In this document: one piece after another, positions 1-8,388 of the stretch
Layout of the letters: the number at the start of each line of letters is the position of its first letter
How positions within the stretch are numbered: position 1 is the stretch's first letter
NCBI GenBank assembly: GCA_946404405.1
Contig: CAMJDL010000027.1
Coordinates: 1 to 42,486 of the forward strand
Reading direction: 5' to 3'
DNA length: 42,486 bases
Source of the DNA: an uncultured Prevotella sp.
Lineage (GTDB): Bacteria > Bacteroidota > Bacteroidia > Bacteroidales > Bacteroidaceae
Notes under the pieces: model-generated
Seen by the model: only the letters and a program-made list of their open reading frames with translations
What the model was told of the DNA's origin: nothing
The model's database searches: none
Translations under genes and position numbers: made by a program

Positions 1-1474
1 CCTTACGGATAACAGGCTTCATCTCACCAGCACGCTTCTCCATGTTCATCATCATAGTGATGGGCACACCACCGGCAATCCACTGCTCAGCAGGAGCTGT
101 CGTATTCTTCACGATAGCCATGTAACCAGTCTTACCATTGGCAATCAGCTGGGCTGCTGAAGTACCAAGAGCATAGCAGTAGTCTGCATCGAAGTTAGAA
201 GGAGCTGCGCAGCGTCCCTCGTAACCGAAGAAGTGGTGCTGAGTACCAAACTTACCAGTGTACTTGCCTTCCTTCTTCATGCGCTCCAACTTCTGGGCAA
301 CCATTGTAGAAAGCAGCTTCTCAGTCTCGATGAGTGATACCTGTACGTTTCCGTGAGGATCGCGATCGAGAGCCAGCTGACGAGCAACACCTGTAGGCAG
401 GCTGTTGAATACAGCGAGGTTCTCTTCTGTCAGGTGACTCTTGGCAAAGTCAATCTGCTCTGAACGACCCATATCCTTCACCTCAGGCAATGCCAACACG
501 TCGTTGAGCTGAGCAATCAGCTTCTTGATGGCAGGGATAAACTCAATAACACCCTCAGGAATGATAACGGTACCGAAATTGTTACCATCGGCAGCACGTA
601 CAGCAACAGCCTTGGCAATGTAGTCAACGATATCATCCAGACTCATGGCCTTCTGCTCAATCTCCTCTGATACGAGGCAGATGTTAGGCTGTGTCTGCAG
701 GGCGCACTCCAAAGCGATGTGAGAAGCCGAACGACCCATCACCTTAATGAAGTGCCAGTACTTGCGGGCAGAGTTACAGTCGCGCTCAATGTTACCAATC
801 AGCTCTGAGTAGGTCTTACAAGCGGTATCGAAACCAAACGAAGTCTCAATCTGATCGTTCTTCAGGTCACCGTCAATGGTCTTAGGACAACCGATTACCT
901 GTACGCAGTAGTTCTTGGCAGCATAGTATTCAGCCAGCACACAAGCGTTGGTGTTAGAGTCGTCACCACCAATGATAACGATAGCCTTGATGTCGAGCTC
1001 GCGGATAATCTCCAGACCCTTCTCAAACTGGTCAACTTTCTCCAGCTTGGTACGACCAGAACCGATCATATCGAAACCACCAGTGTTGCGATACTCATCG
1101 ATAATCTCCTTTGTCAGCTCCATGTAGTTATGGTCTACCAGACCGCCAGGACCCAGAATGAAACCAAAGAGACGGTTTTCGGGGTTCAGCTTCTTAATCT
1201 GGTCGAACAAACCGGTAATCACGTTGTGACCGCCAGGAGCCTGACCACCAGAAAGGATGATACCAACGTTCATCTTCTTCGTGTTAGCCTCAGTAGCTGG
1301 CTCAAACTCTACGATAGGCATACCGTATGTGTTTGGGAAAAGCTTCTTGATTTCCTCTTGATCGCCAACGCTCTGAGTAGGCTGACCTTCTTTGATTTTC
1401 ACTGCGCCCTGAAGAGCCTTAGGCAATTTGGGCTGATAAGCGGCTCTCGCCAACTGCAATGCACTTTTTTCCAT
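1..1474 (-). CDS. pfp: Diphosphate--fructose-6-phosphate 1-phosphotransferase (PPi-PFK), 3' end outside window
   Basis: The enzyme makes fructose 1,6-bisphosphate from fructose 6-phosphate using pyrophosphate; it is cytoplasmic and glycolytic. Translating the minus strand from the ATG at 1474 gives 491 codons beginning MEKSALQLARAAYQ. The active-site segments are GGDDSNTN (the second D is typical of PPi-using enzymes, where ATP enzymes have GGDGS) and PKTIDGDLK (K where ATP enzymes usually have G), followed by MGRSASHIALECAL. Family members of the long class are about 550 residues, so roughly 55 residues are missing beyond base 1. A Bacteroidetes promoter lies directly upstream. Assignment is by motif recognition and is secure. 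Confidence 0.95.
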   Translation of the reverse strand, partial: MEKSALQLARAAYQPKLPKALQGAVKIKEGQPTQSVGDQEEIKKLFPNTYGMPIVEFEPATEANTKKMNVGIILSGGQAPGGHNVITGLFDQIKKLNPENRLFGFILGPGGLVDHNYMELTKEIIDEYRNTGGFDMIGSGRTKLEKVDQFEKGLEIIRELDIKAIVIIGGDDSNTNACVLAEYYAAKNYCVQVIGCPKTIDGDLKNDQIETSFGFDTACKTYSELIGNIERDCNSARKYWHFIKVMGRSASHIALECALQTQPNICLVSEEIEQKAMSLDDIVDYIAKAVAVRAADGNNFGTVIIPEGVIEFIPAIKKLIAQLNDVLALPEVKDMGRSEQIDFAKSHLTEENLAVFNSLPTGVARQLALDRDPHGNVQVSLIETEKLLSTMVAQKLERMKKEGKYTGKFGTQHHFFGYEGRCAAPSNFDADYCYALGTSAAQLIANGKTGYMAIVKNTTAPAEQWIAGGVPITMMMNMEKRAGEMKPVIRK

Positions 1475-1519
1475 TGTCTTAAATTGTTATATTTGATGAA
1501 TAATTGAAATTTCAGAATG

Positions 1520-1552
1520 CAAAAATACGCTTTTTTTGTGAGAAAACACAAA
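1520..1552 (-). promoter_or_regulatory. Promoter of the PPi-phosphofructokinase gene
   Basis: On the minus strand a -7 box TATTTTTG (1520-1527) and a -33 box TTTG (1549-1552) are separated by 21 bp, matching the Bacteroidetes sigma-ABfr consensus. The start codon is about 45 bp downstream. Confidence 0.7.
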
Positions 1553-1591
1553 GAAATGATGCTTTTTAAGTTTTTTTTTTGATGAAAGTCA

Positions 1592-1620
1592 TTGTATATC
1601 GAATTTTTTTAGTATCTTTG
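1592..1620 (+). promoter_or_regulatory. Promoter of the 1664-8356 gene run
   Basis: The -7 box TATCTTTG (1613-1620) matches the Bacteroidetes consensus; a TTG at 1592-1594 sits 18 bp upstream as a partial -33 box. No comparable box is seen in the short gaps further along the run, which suggests one transcript. A GGAGG ribosome-binding site follows at 1650-1654. Confidence 0.65.
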
Positions 1621-1663
1621 ACCTCAAAAGACATAAATATTCAATTTTTGGAGGAAATAAACT

Positions 1664-1927
1664 ATGGCAAGTAAACGACTATTGAAACAAAGAATCAACT
1701 TGATTTGCGAAGAACTTTTCGCTGAGTGTGTGGCTGGATCTCTCTATGGTCAGAATCGTGAAAGTGCTGAGGCACTTATCTACAGTACCATCAAAATGCG
1801 CAACAATTTTGTCCGTCGCATCTCACATCCAGAACCAGGCTTGTCAGCAAAAGCATACTATAAGGATTTAAAAGAGAAATTCTCTGCGCAGGCAGGTGAA
1901 TTGCTCGACCAGTTAAACAGTTTCTAA
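1664..1927 (+). CDS. Small conserved hypothetical protein (87 aa)
   Basis: I recognise this only as a small protein type seen in Bacteroidales; no function is known to me. It has a basic N-terminus (MASKRLLKQR), looks mostly helical, and lacks a signal peptide or membrane segment. The length and basic start could suggest ribosomal protein S20, but the S20 N-terminal pattern is absent. The start is supported by a strong GGAGG ribosome-binding site 9 bp upstream and a promoter at 1592-1620. It is the first gene of a plus-strand run and is followed after 29 bp by an acyltransferase gene. Confidence 0.8.
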   Translation: MASKRLLKQRINLICEELFAECVAGSLYGQNRESAEALIYSTIKMRNNFVRRISHPEPGLSAKAYYKDLKEKFSAQAGELLDQLNSF

Positions 1928-1956
1928 CACAAAAATTCACGAACACGACTTAAACT

Positions 1957-2514
1957 ATGTGGAAATCATTCTGCCGGTGGCTGCTATACAAACGTATGGG
2001 GTGGACAGCCGAGATAACTGAAGCACACCCCGACAAGTTTATTATCTGTCTGGCCCCTCATACCAGCAATTGGGACTTTCTCATTGGCCAGCTTTACAGC
2101 AAGAGTGAAGGTTTGAAGAGCAACTTCCTCATGAAGAAGGAATGGTTCTTTTGGCCTCTTGGTCCTATTTTCCGTCGTATGGGTGGCATACCGGTATGGC
2201 GTTCCAAGCGTACCAGTATGACGGACAATCTGGCTGAAACTGCCCAGAAGTTATCCGTCTTCCAATTGTGCATCACGCCTGAGGGTACACGTAAGCGGAA
2301 TCCTGAGTGGAAACGCGGCTTCTACTATATCGCCCAGAAAGCCAATATTCCCATCCTGCTTTATGGTGTCGACTACGAGAAGAAGCTGATACGTTGCACG
2401 AAGACCATCGTGCCCAATGGCGATATCGACAGTCAGATGCGCGAAATCAAACAGTATTTTAAGGACTTCAAGGGGCGCTACCCTGAGAATTTCACTATAG
2501 GTGAGGAGGTATAA
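1957..2514 (+). CDS. PlsC-type 1-acyl-glycerol-3-phosphate acyltransferase family protein
   Basis: A 185-residue lysophospholipid acyltransferase (LPLAT) family protein, expected at the inner membrane face, transferring an acyl chain to a lysophospholipid or related acceptor. The catalytic HX4D box is HTSNWD near residues 35-40, a GGIPVWRSK segment follows, and the ITPEGTRKR acceptor-phosphate motif lies near residues 106-114. It is shorter than E. coli PlsC (245 aa), as is usual for this Bacteroidetes subgroup, so the exact substrate is open. The next gene starts 3 bp after its stop codon, indicating co-transcription with the secreted amidase-like protein. Confidence 0.85.
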   Translation: MWKSFCRWLLYKRMGWTAEITEAHPDKFIICLAPHTSNWDFLIGQLYSKSEGLKSNFLMKKEWFFWPLGPIFRRMGGIPVWRSKRTSMTDNLAETAQKLSVFQLCITPEGTRKRNPEWKRGFYYIAQKANIPILLYGVDYEKKLIRCTKTIVPNGDIDSQMREIKQYFKDFKGRYPENFTIGEEV

Positions 2515-2517
2515 CGT

Positions 2518-5406
2518 ATGCGTAAGACTCTGTTGTTTCTGCTGCTTGTAACAGCCCCTGTTTTCTGTTTCGGACAGTCTGCCAAAGACGAAAAAATAAT
2601 GGCCGACTACCTGAAACAGTATTTTTCTAAATATAAAGTCCCTGGCATGCAACTGCCCCGACAGTATCGCATGCTGAGTTATCAGGTGGACAACGACGAG
2701 AAAACGCTCACCATTACTGCCGATGAGTGGTTTTCTATGCAGGAGTTTACACCTGAGATAACCGAACAAATATATAAAAAGGTAAAAAGTGAACTGCCCA
2801 AGCCTTATAACAAATATAAGGTAAGCATTCTGGCCAATGGCAAGGCTATTGAGGAACTGATTCCCAATCGTTTCTCAAAGAATGCTGACAAGTCGCGTAT
2901 GTGGGGCAACATCGATTACGATGGCGAACCGTGGGTGAAGAATATCTCTACCCCATTCCATCCTACCCACGGACTCCAGAACCGTCACCTCTCCCTATGG
3001 GCCAGTCATGGACGCTATTACGACCAGAAGACGTCACAATGGCGTTGGCAACGTCCGAAACTATTTGCCACCACTGAAGACCTGTTCACACAGACGATTG
3101 TCGTCCCTTACCTCATCCCCATGCTTGAACGTGCTGGTGCCATTGTCTTCACGCCACGTGAACGCGACTGGCAGACAGAGGAGATTATCGTCGACAATGA
3201 CAATCCTTCGAACAACTATGTCGAAGTTACCTCGCATGGCAAGTGGCAGACAACACCACAGCCTGGTTTCATGATGCACGAAGGCGCTTATCAGGACAAC
3301 GAGAATCCTTTTGAGGCAGGTACTGCCCGCATGGCTAACACAACCAACAGCAACAAGCGTTATTCCGTTGCCACTTATCAGCCCCGTTTCCAGAAGGCTG
3401 GCCGTTATGCTGTTTACGTCAGCTATCAGTCACTTCCCAACAGCGTCGACGACGCTCTCTATACCGTATGGCATAAGGGCGAACGCACACAGTTCCGCGT
3501 CAACCAGCAGATGGGCGGTGGCACGTGGGTCTATTTGGGCACCTTTGAATTCGATGCTGGCTACAGCGAGTTCAACCGTGTCACATTAACTAACCAGAGC
3601 AGCCATCATGGTGTGGTAACTACCGATGCCGTCCGTTTCGGAGGTGGCATGGGCAATATCGAGCGCTTTGGTCAGACCAGTGGTATGCCTCGTGCCGTCG
3701 AGGGTGCACGCTATTATGCCCAGTGGGCTGGTATGCCCTACTCCGTCTATAGCGGACGTCAGGGTACCGACGACTATGCCGACGACATCAATGTACGTTC
3801 GTTTATGACCAACTATCTGGGTGGCGGCTCGTGCTTTATGCCTGAACTCGAAGGTCAGAAGGTTCCCATCGAACTCTCATTGGCTATTCACAGCGATGCC
3901 GGTTATTTCAAGAACGGCAAGGACGTCTGGGGACCGCTATCTATCTGTACCACCAATTTCCATGATGGCAAACTGAATGCGGGCATCTCGCGTATGGCTT
4001 CTCGCGACCTTGCCGATGCCCTGCTTGGCAATGAGGTGCTCGACCTGAAATACAAGTATGGTAATTGGAATCGTCGCGAACTGTATGACCGCAACTACTC
4101 TGAGTCACGCGTTCCTGAGGTGCCCAGCGCCATTCTCGAAACAATGTCGCACCAGAGTTTCCCTGATATGCGCTATGGTCTGGATCCTAATTTCCGATTC
4201 ACGCTGGCTCGTTCCATCTACAAGACGCTGCTGCGCTATGTCAACGAACAGCACGGCACATCGTATGTGGTTGCTCCGCTGGCACCCGACAATTTCCGTA
4301 TCGAGTTCAAGGACAAGAACGTCATCCAGCTTCACTGGAATGCCGTCAACGACCCTCAGGAGCCGACTTCAAAACCTAACGGCTATCTGGTATATACCGC
4401 TATAGGCGACGCCGACTTCGACAATGGCACCCATATCAAGAAGACTTCTTTCGAGGTAAAACTCGAACCGGGCCAGACCTATCATTTCCGCATCGCAGCA
4501 GTCAACCGTGGTGGCGAAAGTTTCTGCACGGAGGTTCTCTCTGCCCGGTACCAGCCTGGAGCCACCAAGACGGTGATGATTGTCAACGGTTTCCACCGTG
4601 TGTCGTCGCCAGCCATCCGTGACAACGACTTGGAGCAAGGTTTCGACCTCGACGAAGATCCTGGCATCACCTATGGTCCCACACTCGGATGGGTAGGACG
4701 ACAGACGAATTTCGACATCACGCAGATGGGTAATGAAAACGGAGGTTTGGGCTATAGTGGCGAAGAACTGCAAGGTCAGCTGATTGCCGGCAACGACTTC
4801 AATTATGTCCGCACACATGCTGATGCCATTGCTTCTGCCCAGAAATACAATATTGTGAGCTGTTCCAACGAGGCTGTCGAGACGGGTAAGGTCAACCTCT
4901 CGCGCTATGCTGCCGTCGACCTGCTACTCGGACTGGAGCGCAATGACGGACATAGTCTGAACGACTATAAGAGTTTCACGCCAAACCTACAGAATGCCCT
5001 GCAGAAGTACTGCCAGAATGGTGGTGCTCTCTTGGTTAGCGGAGCCTATGTGGGCAGCGACATGACGTCTGATACTGAACAGCAGTTCCTGACCAATGTC
5101 CTGAAGTGTCGCTATGCTGGTCGTTCGCAGGCAGGTTCAGGCAACGTAAAGGGTCTTGGCACAACGCTCGACTACTGGAACCAGCTCAATGCCACCCACT
5201 ATGCTGCCACCGCTGTCGATATCCTGCAACCCGTCAAGCCTGCCTTCACAGCTATGCAGTATGCCGACGGACAGGATGCTGCCATCGCCTACAAGCAGGG
5301 ACGTGAAAGCGTGTTCGTCATGGGCTTCCCCTTCGAGTGCATCAAGGAGCGCCAGAAGCGTGTGTCTATCATGCAAGGAATATTAAACTATTTACTAAAT
5401 AATTAA
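2518..5406 (+). CDS. Secreted amidase_3-like protein with inserted golvesin-like domain and FN3 domain
   Basis: A 962-residue exported protein; similar Bacteroidetes proteins are often labelled 'xanthan lyase' or 'golvesin C-terminal-like domain protein'. Residues 1-20 are a signal peptide ending FCFGQ. The visible pieces of a zinc N-acetylmuramoyl-L-alanine amidase fold are SHGRYYD (H164), AIHSDAG (H458) and AILETMSH (E541). A golvesin/xanthan-lyase-like beta domain (about 222-376) is inserted between the first and second pieces. A fibronectin type III domain follows at about 588-678, then a C-terminal domain of about 280 residues that may be glutamine-amidotransferase-like. The likely role is peptidoglycan or glycan processing in the periplasm. 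The amidase reading is inferred from spacing of the metal ligands and was not tested by structure. Confidence 0.75.
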   Translation: MRKTLLFLLLVTAPVFCFGQSAKDEKIMADYLKQYFSKYKVPGMQLPRQYRMLSYQVDNDEKTLTITADEWFSMQEFTPEITEQIYKKVKSELPKPYNKYKVSILANGKAIEELIPNRFSKNADKSRMWGNIDYDGEPWVKNISTPFHPTHGLQNRHLSLWASHGRYYDQKTSQWRWQRPKLFATTEDLFTQTIVVPYLIPMLERAGAIVFTPRERDWQTEEIIVDNDNPSNNYVEVTSHGKWQTTPQPGFMMHEGAYQDNENPFEAGTARMANTTNSNKRYSVATYQPRFQKAGRYAVYVSYQSLPNSVDDALYTVWHKGERTQFRVNQQMGGGTWVYLGTFEFDAGYSEFNRVTLTNQSSHHGVVTTDAVRFGGGMGNIERFGQTSGMPRAVEGARYYAQWAGMPYSVYSGRQGTDDYADDINVRSFMTNYLGGGSCFMPELEGQKVPIELSLAIHSDAGYFKNGKDVWGPLSICTTNFHDGKLNAGISRMASRDLADALLGNEVLDLKYKYGNWNRRELYDRNYSESRVPEVPSAILETMSHQSFPDMRYGLDPNFRFTLARSIYKTLLRYVNEQHGTSYVVAPLAPDNFRIEFKDKNVIQLHWNAVNDPQEPTSKPNGYLVYTAIGDADFDNGTHIKKTSFEVKLEPGQTYHFRIAAVNRGGESFCTEVLSARYQPGATKTVMIVNGFHRVSSPAIRDNDLEQGFDLDEDPGITYGPTLGWVGRQTNFDITQMGNENGGLGYSGEELQGQLIAGNDFNYVRTHADAIASAQKYNIVSCSNEAVETGKVNLSRYAAVDLLLGLERNDGHSLNDYKSFTPNLQNALQKYCQNGGALLVSGAYVGSDMTSDTEQQFLTNVLKCRYAGRSQAGSGNVKGLGTTLDYWNQLNATHYAATAVDILQPVKPAFTAMQYADGQDAAIAYKQGRESVFVMGFPFECIKERQKRVSIMQGILNYLLNN

Positions 5407-5417
5407 ACCAACAAACT

Positions 5418-5765
5418 ATGTACAAAATTCAAACTAACTCATCCGGTACAAGAAGTATCGAAATCAGTGAAGAGCATCTGCAGACTATCGAGGACTACCA
5501 GCTGTTCCGTGACCTCATCGATTCTAACGGCTACGTCGACGAACAGGTGCTCGACAAGCTGAAGTTCAATATCCGTTCCATGCTGGAGTCGGATGCTGGC
5601 AAGGACAAACGTCTGCTCGACCTCTGTCTGGACGTCATCTATCACAGCAACATGAAGGCCTTTGGTCTGCAACAGCTTGTCATTCTTTTCATCAACTGGA
5701 AGAATCAGGGCAATGGTGAACTGGGTATGACCAAACGGGCTATTCAGGGAACGCCGTTTAACTAA
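5418..5765 (+). CDS. Conserved hypothetical protein (115 aa)
   Basis: I do not recognise a family. The protein is acidic and helical, has no signal peptide or membrane span, and contains no catalytic motif. It starts 11 bp after the amidase-like gene and ends 13 bp before ygiQ, so it is almost certainly translated from the same message. The bases right after its stop (TTAAGAGTTAAGA) resemble the heptamer repeats found elsewhere in the window. Confidence 0.75.
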   Translation: MYKIQTNSSGTRSIEISEEHLQTIEDYQLFRDLIDSNGYVDEQVLDKLKFNIRSMLESDAGKDKRLLDLCLDVIYHSNMKAFGLQQLVILFINWKNQGNGELGMTKRAIQGTPFN

Positions 5766-5778
5766 TTAAGAGTTAAGA

Positions 5779-7623
5779 ATGGAGTATAGGCTGACAGATT
5801 TTCTCCCTACGACAAAGAAGGAGATGGAACTACGCGGTTGGGACGAGGTGGATATCATCCTCTTCTCAGCCGATGCTTATGTTGACCATCCTTCCTTTGC
5901 CAATGCTGTCATTGGGCGCACGCTCGAGGCAGCAGGCTATCGTGTGGCGATTGTCCCTCAGCCAGACTGGCATGGCGACTTCCGCGATTTCAAGAAGTTG
6001 GGACGTCCACGCCTGTATTTTGCCATCTCTCCAGGCAATATGGACTCGATGGTCAACAAATACACAGCAAACCATCGTCTGCGTTCCGAGGATGCTTATA
6101 GTCCCGATGGTCGTCATGGTCTACGTCCTGACTATCCGTCAGTGGTCTATTCTCAGATTCTGCGCCAGCTCTACCCCGATGTGCCTATCGTCTTAGGCGG
6201 TATCGAGGCTTCGCTGCGCCGACTTACCCATTACGACTATTGGCAGGATAAGTTGCGCCCTTGTATTCTTTGTGATGCACCCGCCGACATCCTTGTCTAT
6301 GGCATGGGCGAGAAGCCTATGGTGGAGATAAGTCGCCGACTTGCCGATGGACTTCCCATCAGCGCCTGTCACGACGTTCCGCAGACGGTGTATATTGCCA
6401 ACTACGTGACACCGTTGGAGAGCGATATCGTGCTGCACAGCCATGAGGAATGCCTGCGCGACAAGCGCTCACAGGCCGAGAACTTCCGCCATATCGAGGA
6501 ACAGTCGAACATGATGCATGCCCAGCGTCTCTTGCAACCTTTAGGCCACTATGTCCAGCGGTTTTCGGCTGGGGCCACCGTCGTCGTCAATCCCCCCTAT
6601 CCTCCCATGACTACTGAGGAACTGGATGCTTCGTTCGATTTGCCTTACACGCGCGTACCTCATATTAAATATAAGGACAAGCGCATTCCAGCCTACGACA
6701 TGATTAAGTTCTCGGTAAATATCCATCGCGGCTGCTTTGGCGGATGTGCCTTCTGCACCATCTCAGCCCATCAGGGCAAGTTCATTGCCTGTCGTTCCAA
6801 AGAGAGCATTCTACGCGAGGTGAAGCAGGTTATCCAGATGGACGGTTTCAAGGGCTATCTCTCCGACTTGGGTGGTCCGTCTGCCAACATGTACGGCATG
6901 CACGGACGCAATCTCAATGCCTGCGAGAAGTGTAAGCGTCCCTCATGCATCAATCCGCAGATTTGTCCCAATCTGAATACCGACCACTCCAAACTGCTTG
7001 AAATCTATCGTGCCGTCGATGCGCTGCCAGGCATCAAGAAGAGCTTCATTGGCAGTGGTGTGCGCTACGACCTGCTGCTGTATCGCAGCAAGGACGAAAA
7101 GTCCAACAAGGCCGCTATGGAGTACACCCGTGAACTTATCAAGAATCATGTCAGCGGACGTCTGAAGGTGGCGCCTGAACATACTTCCGACCATGTGCTC
7201 CGACTGATGCGCAAGCCTTCGTTCCAGCAGTTCTACGAGTTCAAGCGCATCTTCGACCGTATCAATCGCGAGGAGGGACTAAACCAGCAAATCATCCCCT
7301 ACTTCATCTCCAGTCACCCAGGTTGCCACGAGAGTGATATGGCAGAGTTGGCCCGTCTTACGCGCCAGATGGGTTATAAACTTGAACAGGTACAGGACTT
7401 CACGCCTACACCCATGACGGTGTCCACCGAGATGTTCTATACAGGCTACGACCCCTATACGCTCGAACCCGTCTATGCTGCACATTCACAGGATGAAAAG
7501 CTGGCTCAGCGCGACTATTTCTTCTGGTATAAAAACAAACCCGCTCATGGAGATTATCGAACAAAACCTCGTCGCGAAGAATCCAAAGATGAAAAGCGAG
7601 GACGGCATCGTCGTAACCGCTGA
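5779..7623 (+). CDS. ygiQ: YgiQ family radical SAM protein
   Basis: A 614-residue cytoplasmic radical S-adenosylmethionine protein of the YgiQ family (UPF0313); its substrate is not established. An N-terminal B12-binding-like region (residues 1-200, including VLGGIEASLRRLTHYDYW) precedes the cluster motif CX3CX2C at C319, C323 and C326. Further conserved YgiQ segments are SDLGGPSANMYGM, CINPQICPNLN and APEHTSDHVLRLM. The C-terminus is a basic arginine-rich tail that overlaps the next gene by 77 bp. Confidence 0.93.
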   Translation: MEYRLTDFLPTTKKEMELRGWDEVDIILFSADAYVDHPSFANAVIGRTLEAAGYRVAIVPQPDWHGDFRDFKKLGRPRLYFAISPGNMDSMVNKYTANHRLRSEDAYSPDGRHGLRPDYPSVVYSQILRQLYPDVPIVLGGIEASLRRLTHYDYWQDKLRPCILCDAPADILVYGMGEKPMVEISRRLADGLPISACHDVPQTVYIANYVTPLESDIVLHSHEECLRDKRSQAENFRHIEEQSNMMHAQRLLQPLGHYVQRFSAGATVVVNPPYPPMTTEELDASFDLPYTRVPHIKYKDKRIPAYDMIKFSVNIHRGCFGGCAFCTISAHQGKFIACRSKESILREVKQVIQMDGFKGYLSDLGGPSANMYGMHGRNLNACEKCKRPSCINPQICPNLNTDHSKLLEIYRAVDALPGIKKSFIGSGVRYDLLLYRSKDEKSNKAAMEYTRELIKNHVSGRLKVAPEHTSDHVLRLMRKPSFQQFYEFKRIFDRINREEGLNQQIIPYFISSHPGCHESDMAELARLTRQMGYKLEQVQDFTPTPMTVSTEMFYTGYDPYTLEPVYAAHSQDEKLAQRDYFFWYKNKPAHGDYRTKPRREESKDEKRGRHRRNR

Positions 7624-8356
7624 CTTCATAGCCGTCATCGATGGTTCTACCTCTAAGTCGCAGTATCGTCACAGCTTCTTCAGCAGCAATGGACGCTATG
7701 CCATGAAACTGGTTAGCAGCTACATTCGTCACATGCCCAAAAACACCACGTGCGAAGCTTTCCTACGTGGCGTAACAGCTTATGTACGAAAGCATTACAA
7801 GAAATCAATGCTACAACGGTTGGCCGAGCATCCTGAAGATCGTCTGACGTGTAGCGTCGTTGTGTTCAGCCGCCTGTGTCGCGAAATCTGGATGATTGGC
7901 GACTGCCAATGTCTGATAGGAGGAGAGTACTACGACAATCCCAAGCCTTACGAAGCTGAATTGGCTGCCATGCGTGCCAAAGAGGTTGAGCGACTGATAG
8001 ACGAAGGGCATACTGTCGATGAACTATGTCGCAATGACATTGCCCGTCCCGTCATCATTCCCCACATGATTGAAACTATGCGCAACCAAAATATCACCTA
8101 TAGCGTAGTCGATGGTTTCCCCATCGACAGACGCCATGTCCGCACCATTACGCTCGATTTCCAGCCTTACGAGATTGTCCTTGCCTCCGACGGTTATCCT
8201 TTCCTCCATCCTACCCTCGAGGAAAGCGAGAAGGCGCTACAAGAACTGCGCCAACGGGACCCACTCAACTACAGTCCACACTTCCAGGCCACCAAAGCCT
8301 TCCATCCAGACAACAACTCTTTCGACGACCGAACCTATATCCGCTTCCGCATATAA
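7547..8356 (+). CDS. PP2C-like (PPM family) phosphatase-related protein
   Basis: Likely a metal-dependent phosphatase-like protein. FIAVIDGSTSK near residues 25-35 corresponds to the DG metal motif, IGDCQCLIGG to the GD motif, and VLASDGYPFL to the later SDG motif of PP2C enzymes. I chose the ATG at 7547 (protein starts MEIIEQNL) because family alignment begins close to it; an in-frame ATG at 7475 would add 24 residues made from ygiQ codons, and the ATG at 7589 would cut into the conserved start. With 7547 the gene overlaps ygiQ by 77 bp in another frame. Catalytic activity is not certain because the motifs are degenerate. Confidence 0.75.
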   Translation: MEIIEQNLVAKNPKMKSEDGIVVTADFIAVIDGSTSKSQYRHSFFSSNGRYAMKLVSSYIRHMPKNTTCEAFLRGVTAYVRKHYKKSMLQRLAEHPEDRLTCSVVVFSRLCREIWMIGDCQCLIGGEYYDNPKPYEAELAAMRAKEVERLIDEGHTVDELCRNDIARPVIIPHMIETMRNQNITYSVVDGFPIDRRHVRTITLDFQPYEIVLASDGYPFLHPTLEESEKALQELRQRDPLNYSPHFQATKAFHPDNNSFDDRTYIRFRI

Positions 8357-8386
8357 TTGTCAATTGTCAATTCTCAATTGTCAATT
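8355..8386. repeat. Heptamer tandem repeat (AATTGTC) between convergent genes
   Basis: Four period-7 units (AATTGTC, AATTGTC, AATTCTC, AATTGTC) plus a partial fifth overlap the stop codon of the PP2C-like gene and fill the gap to the convergent YihY gene. CAATTG palindromes inside it could help termination, but there is no strong hairpin. Confidence 0.85.
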
Positions 8387-8388
8387 AA

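Noticed and set aside
1130..1507. Plus-strand open frame of 125 codons
   Set aside because: It is antisense to the PPi-phosphofructokinase gene and its composition is that of a shadow frame.
1664..1927. Ribosomal protein S20 for the 87-residue protein
   Set aside because: Size and basic start fit, but the conserved S20 N-terminal and central patterns are absent.
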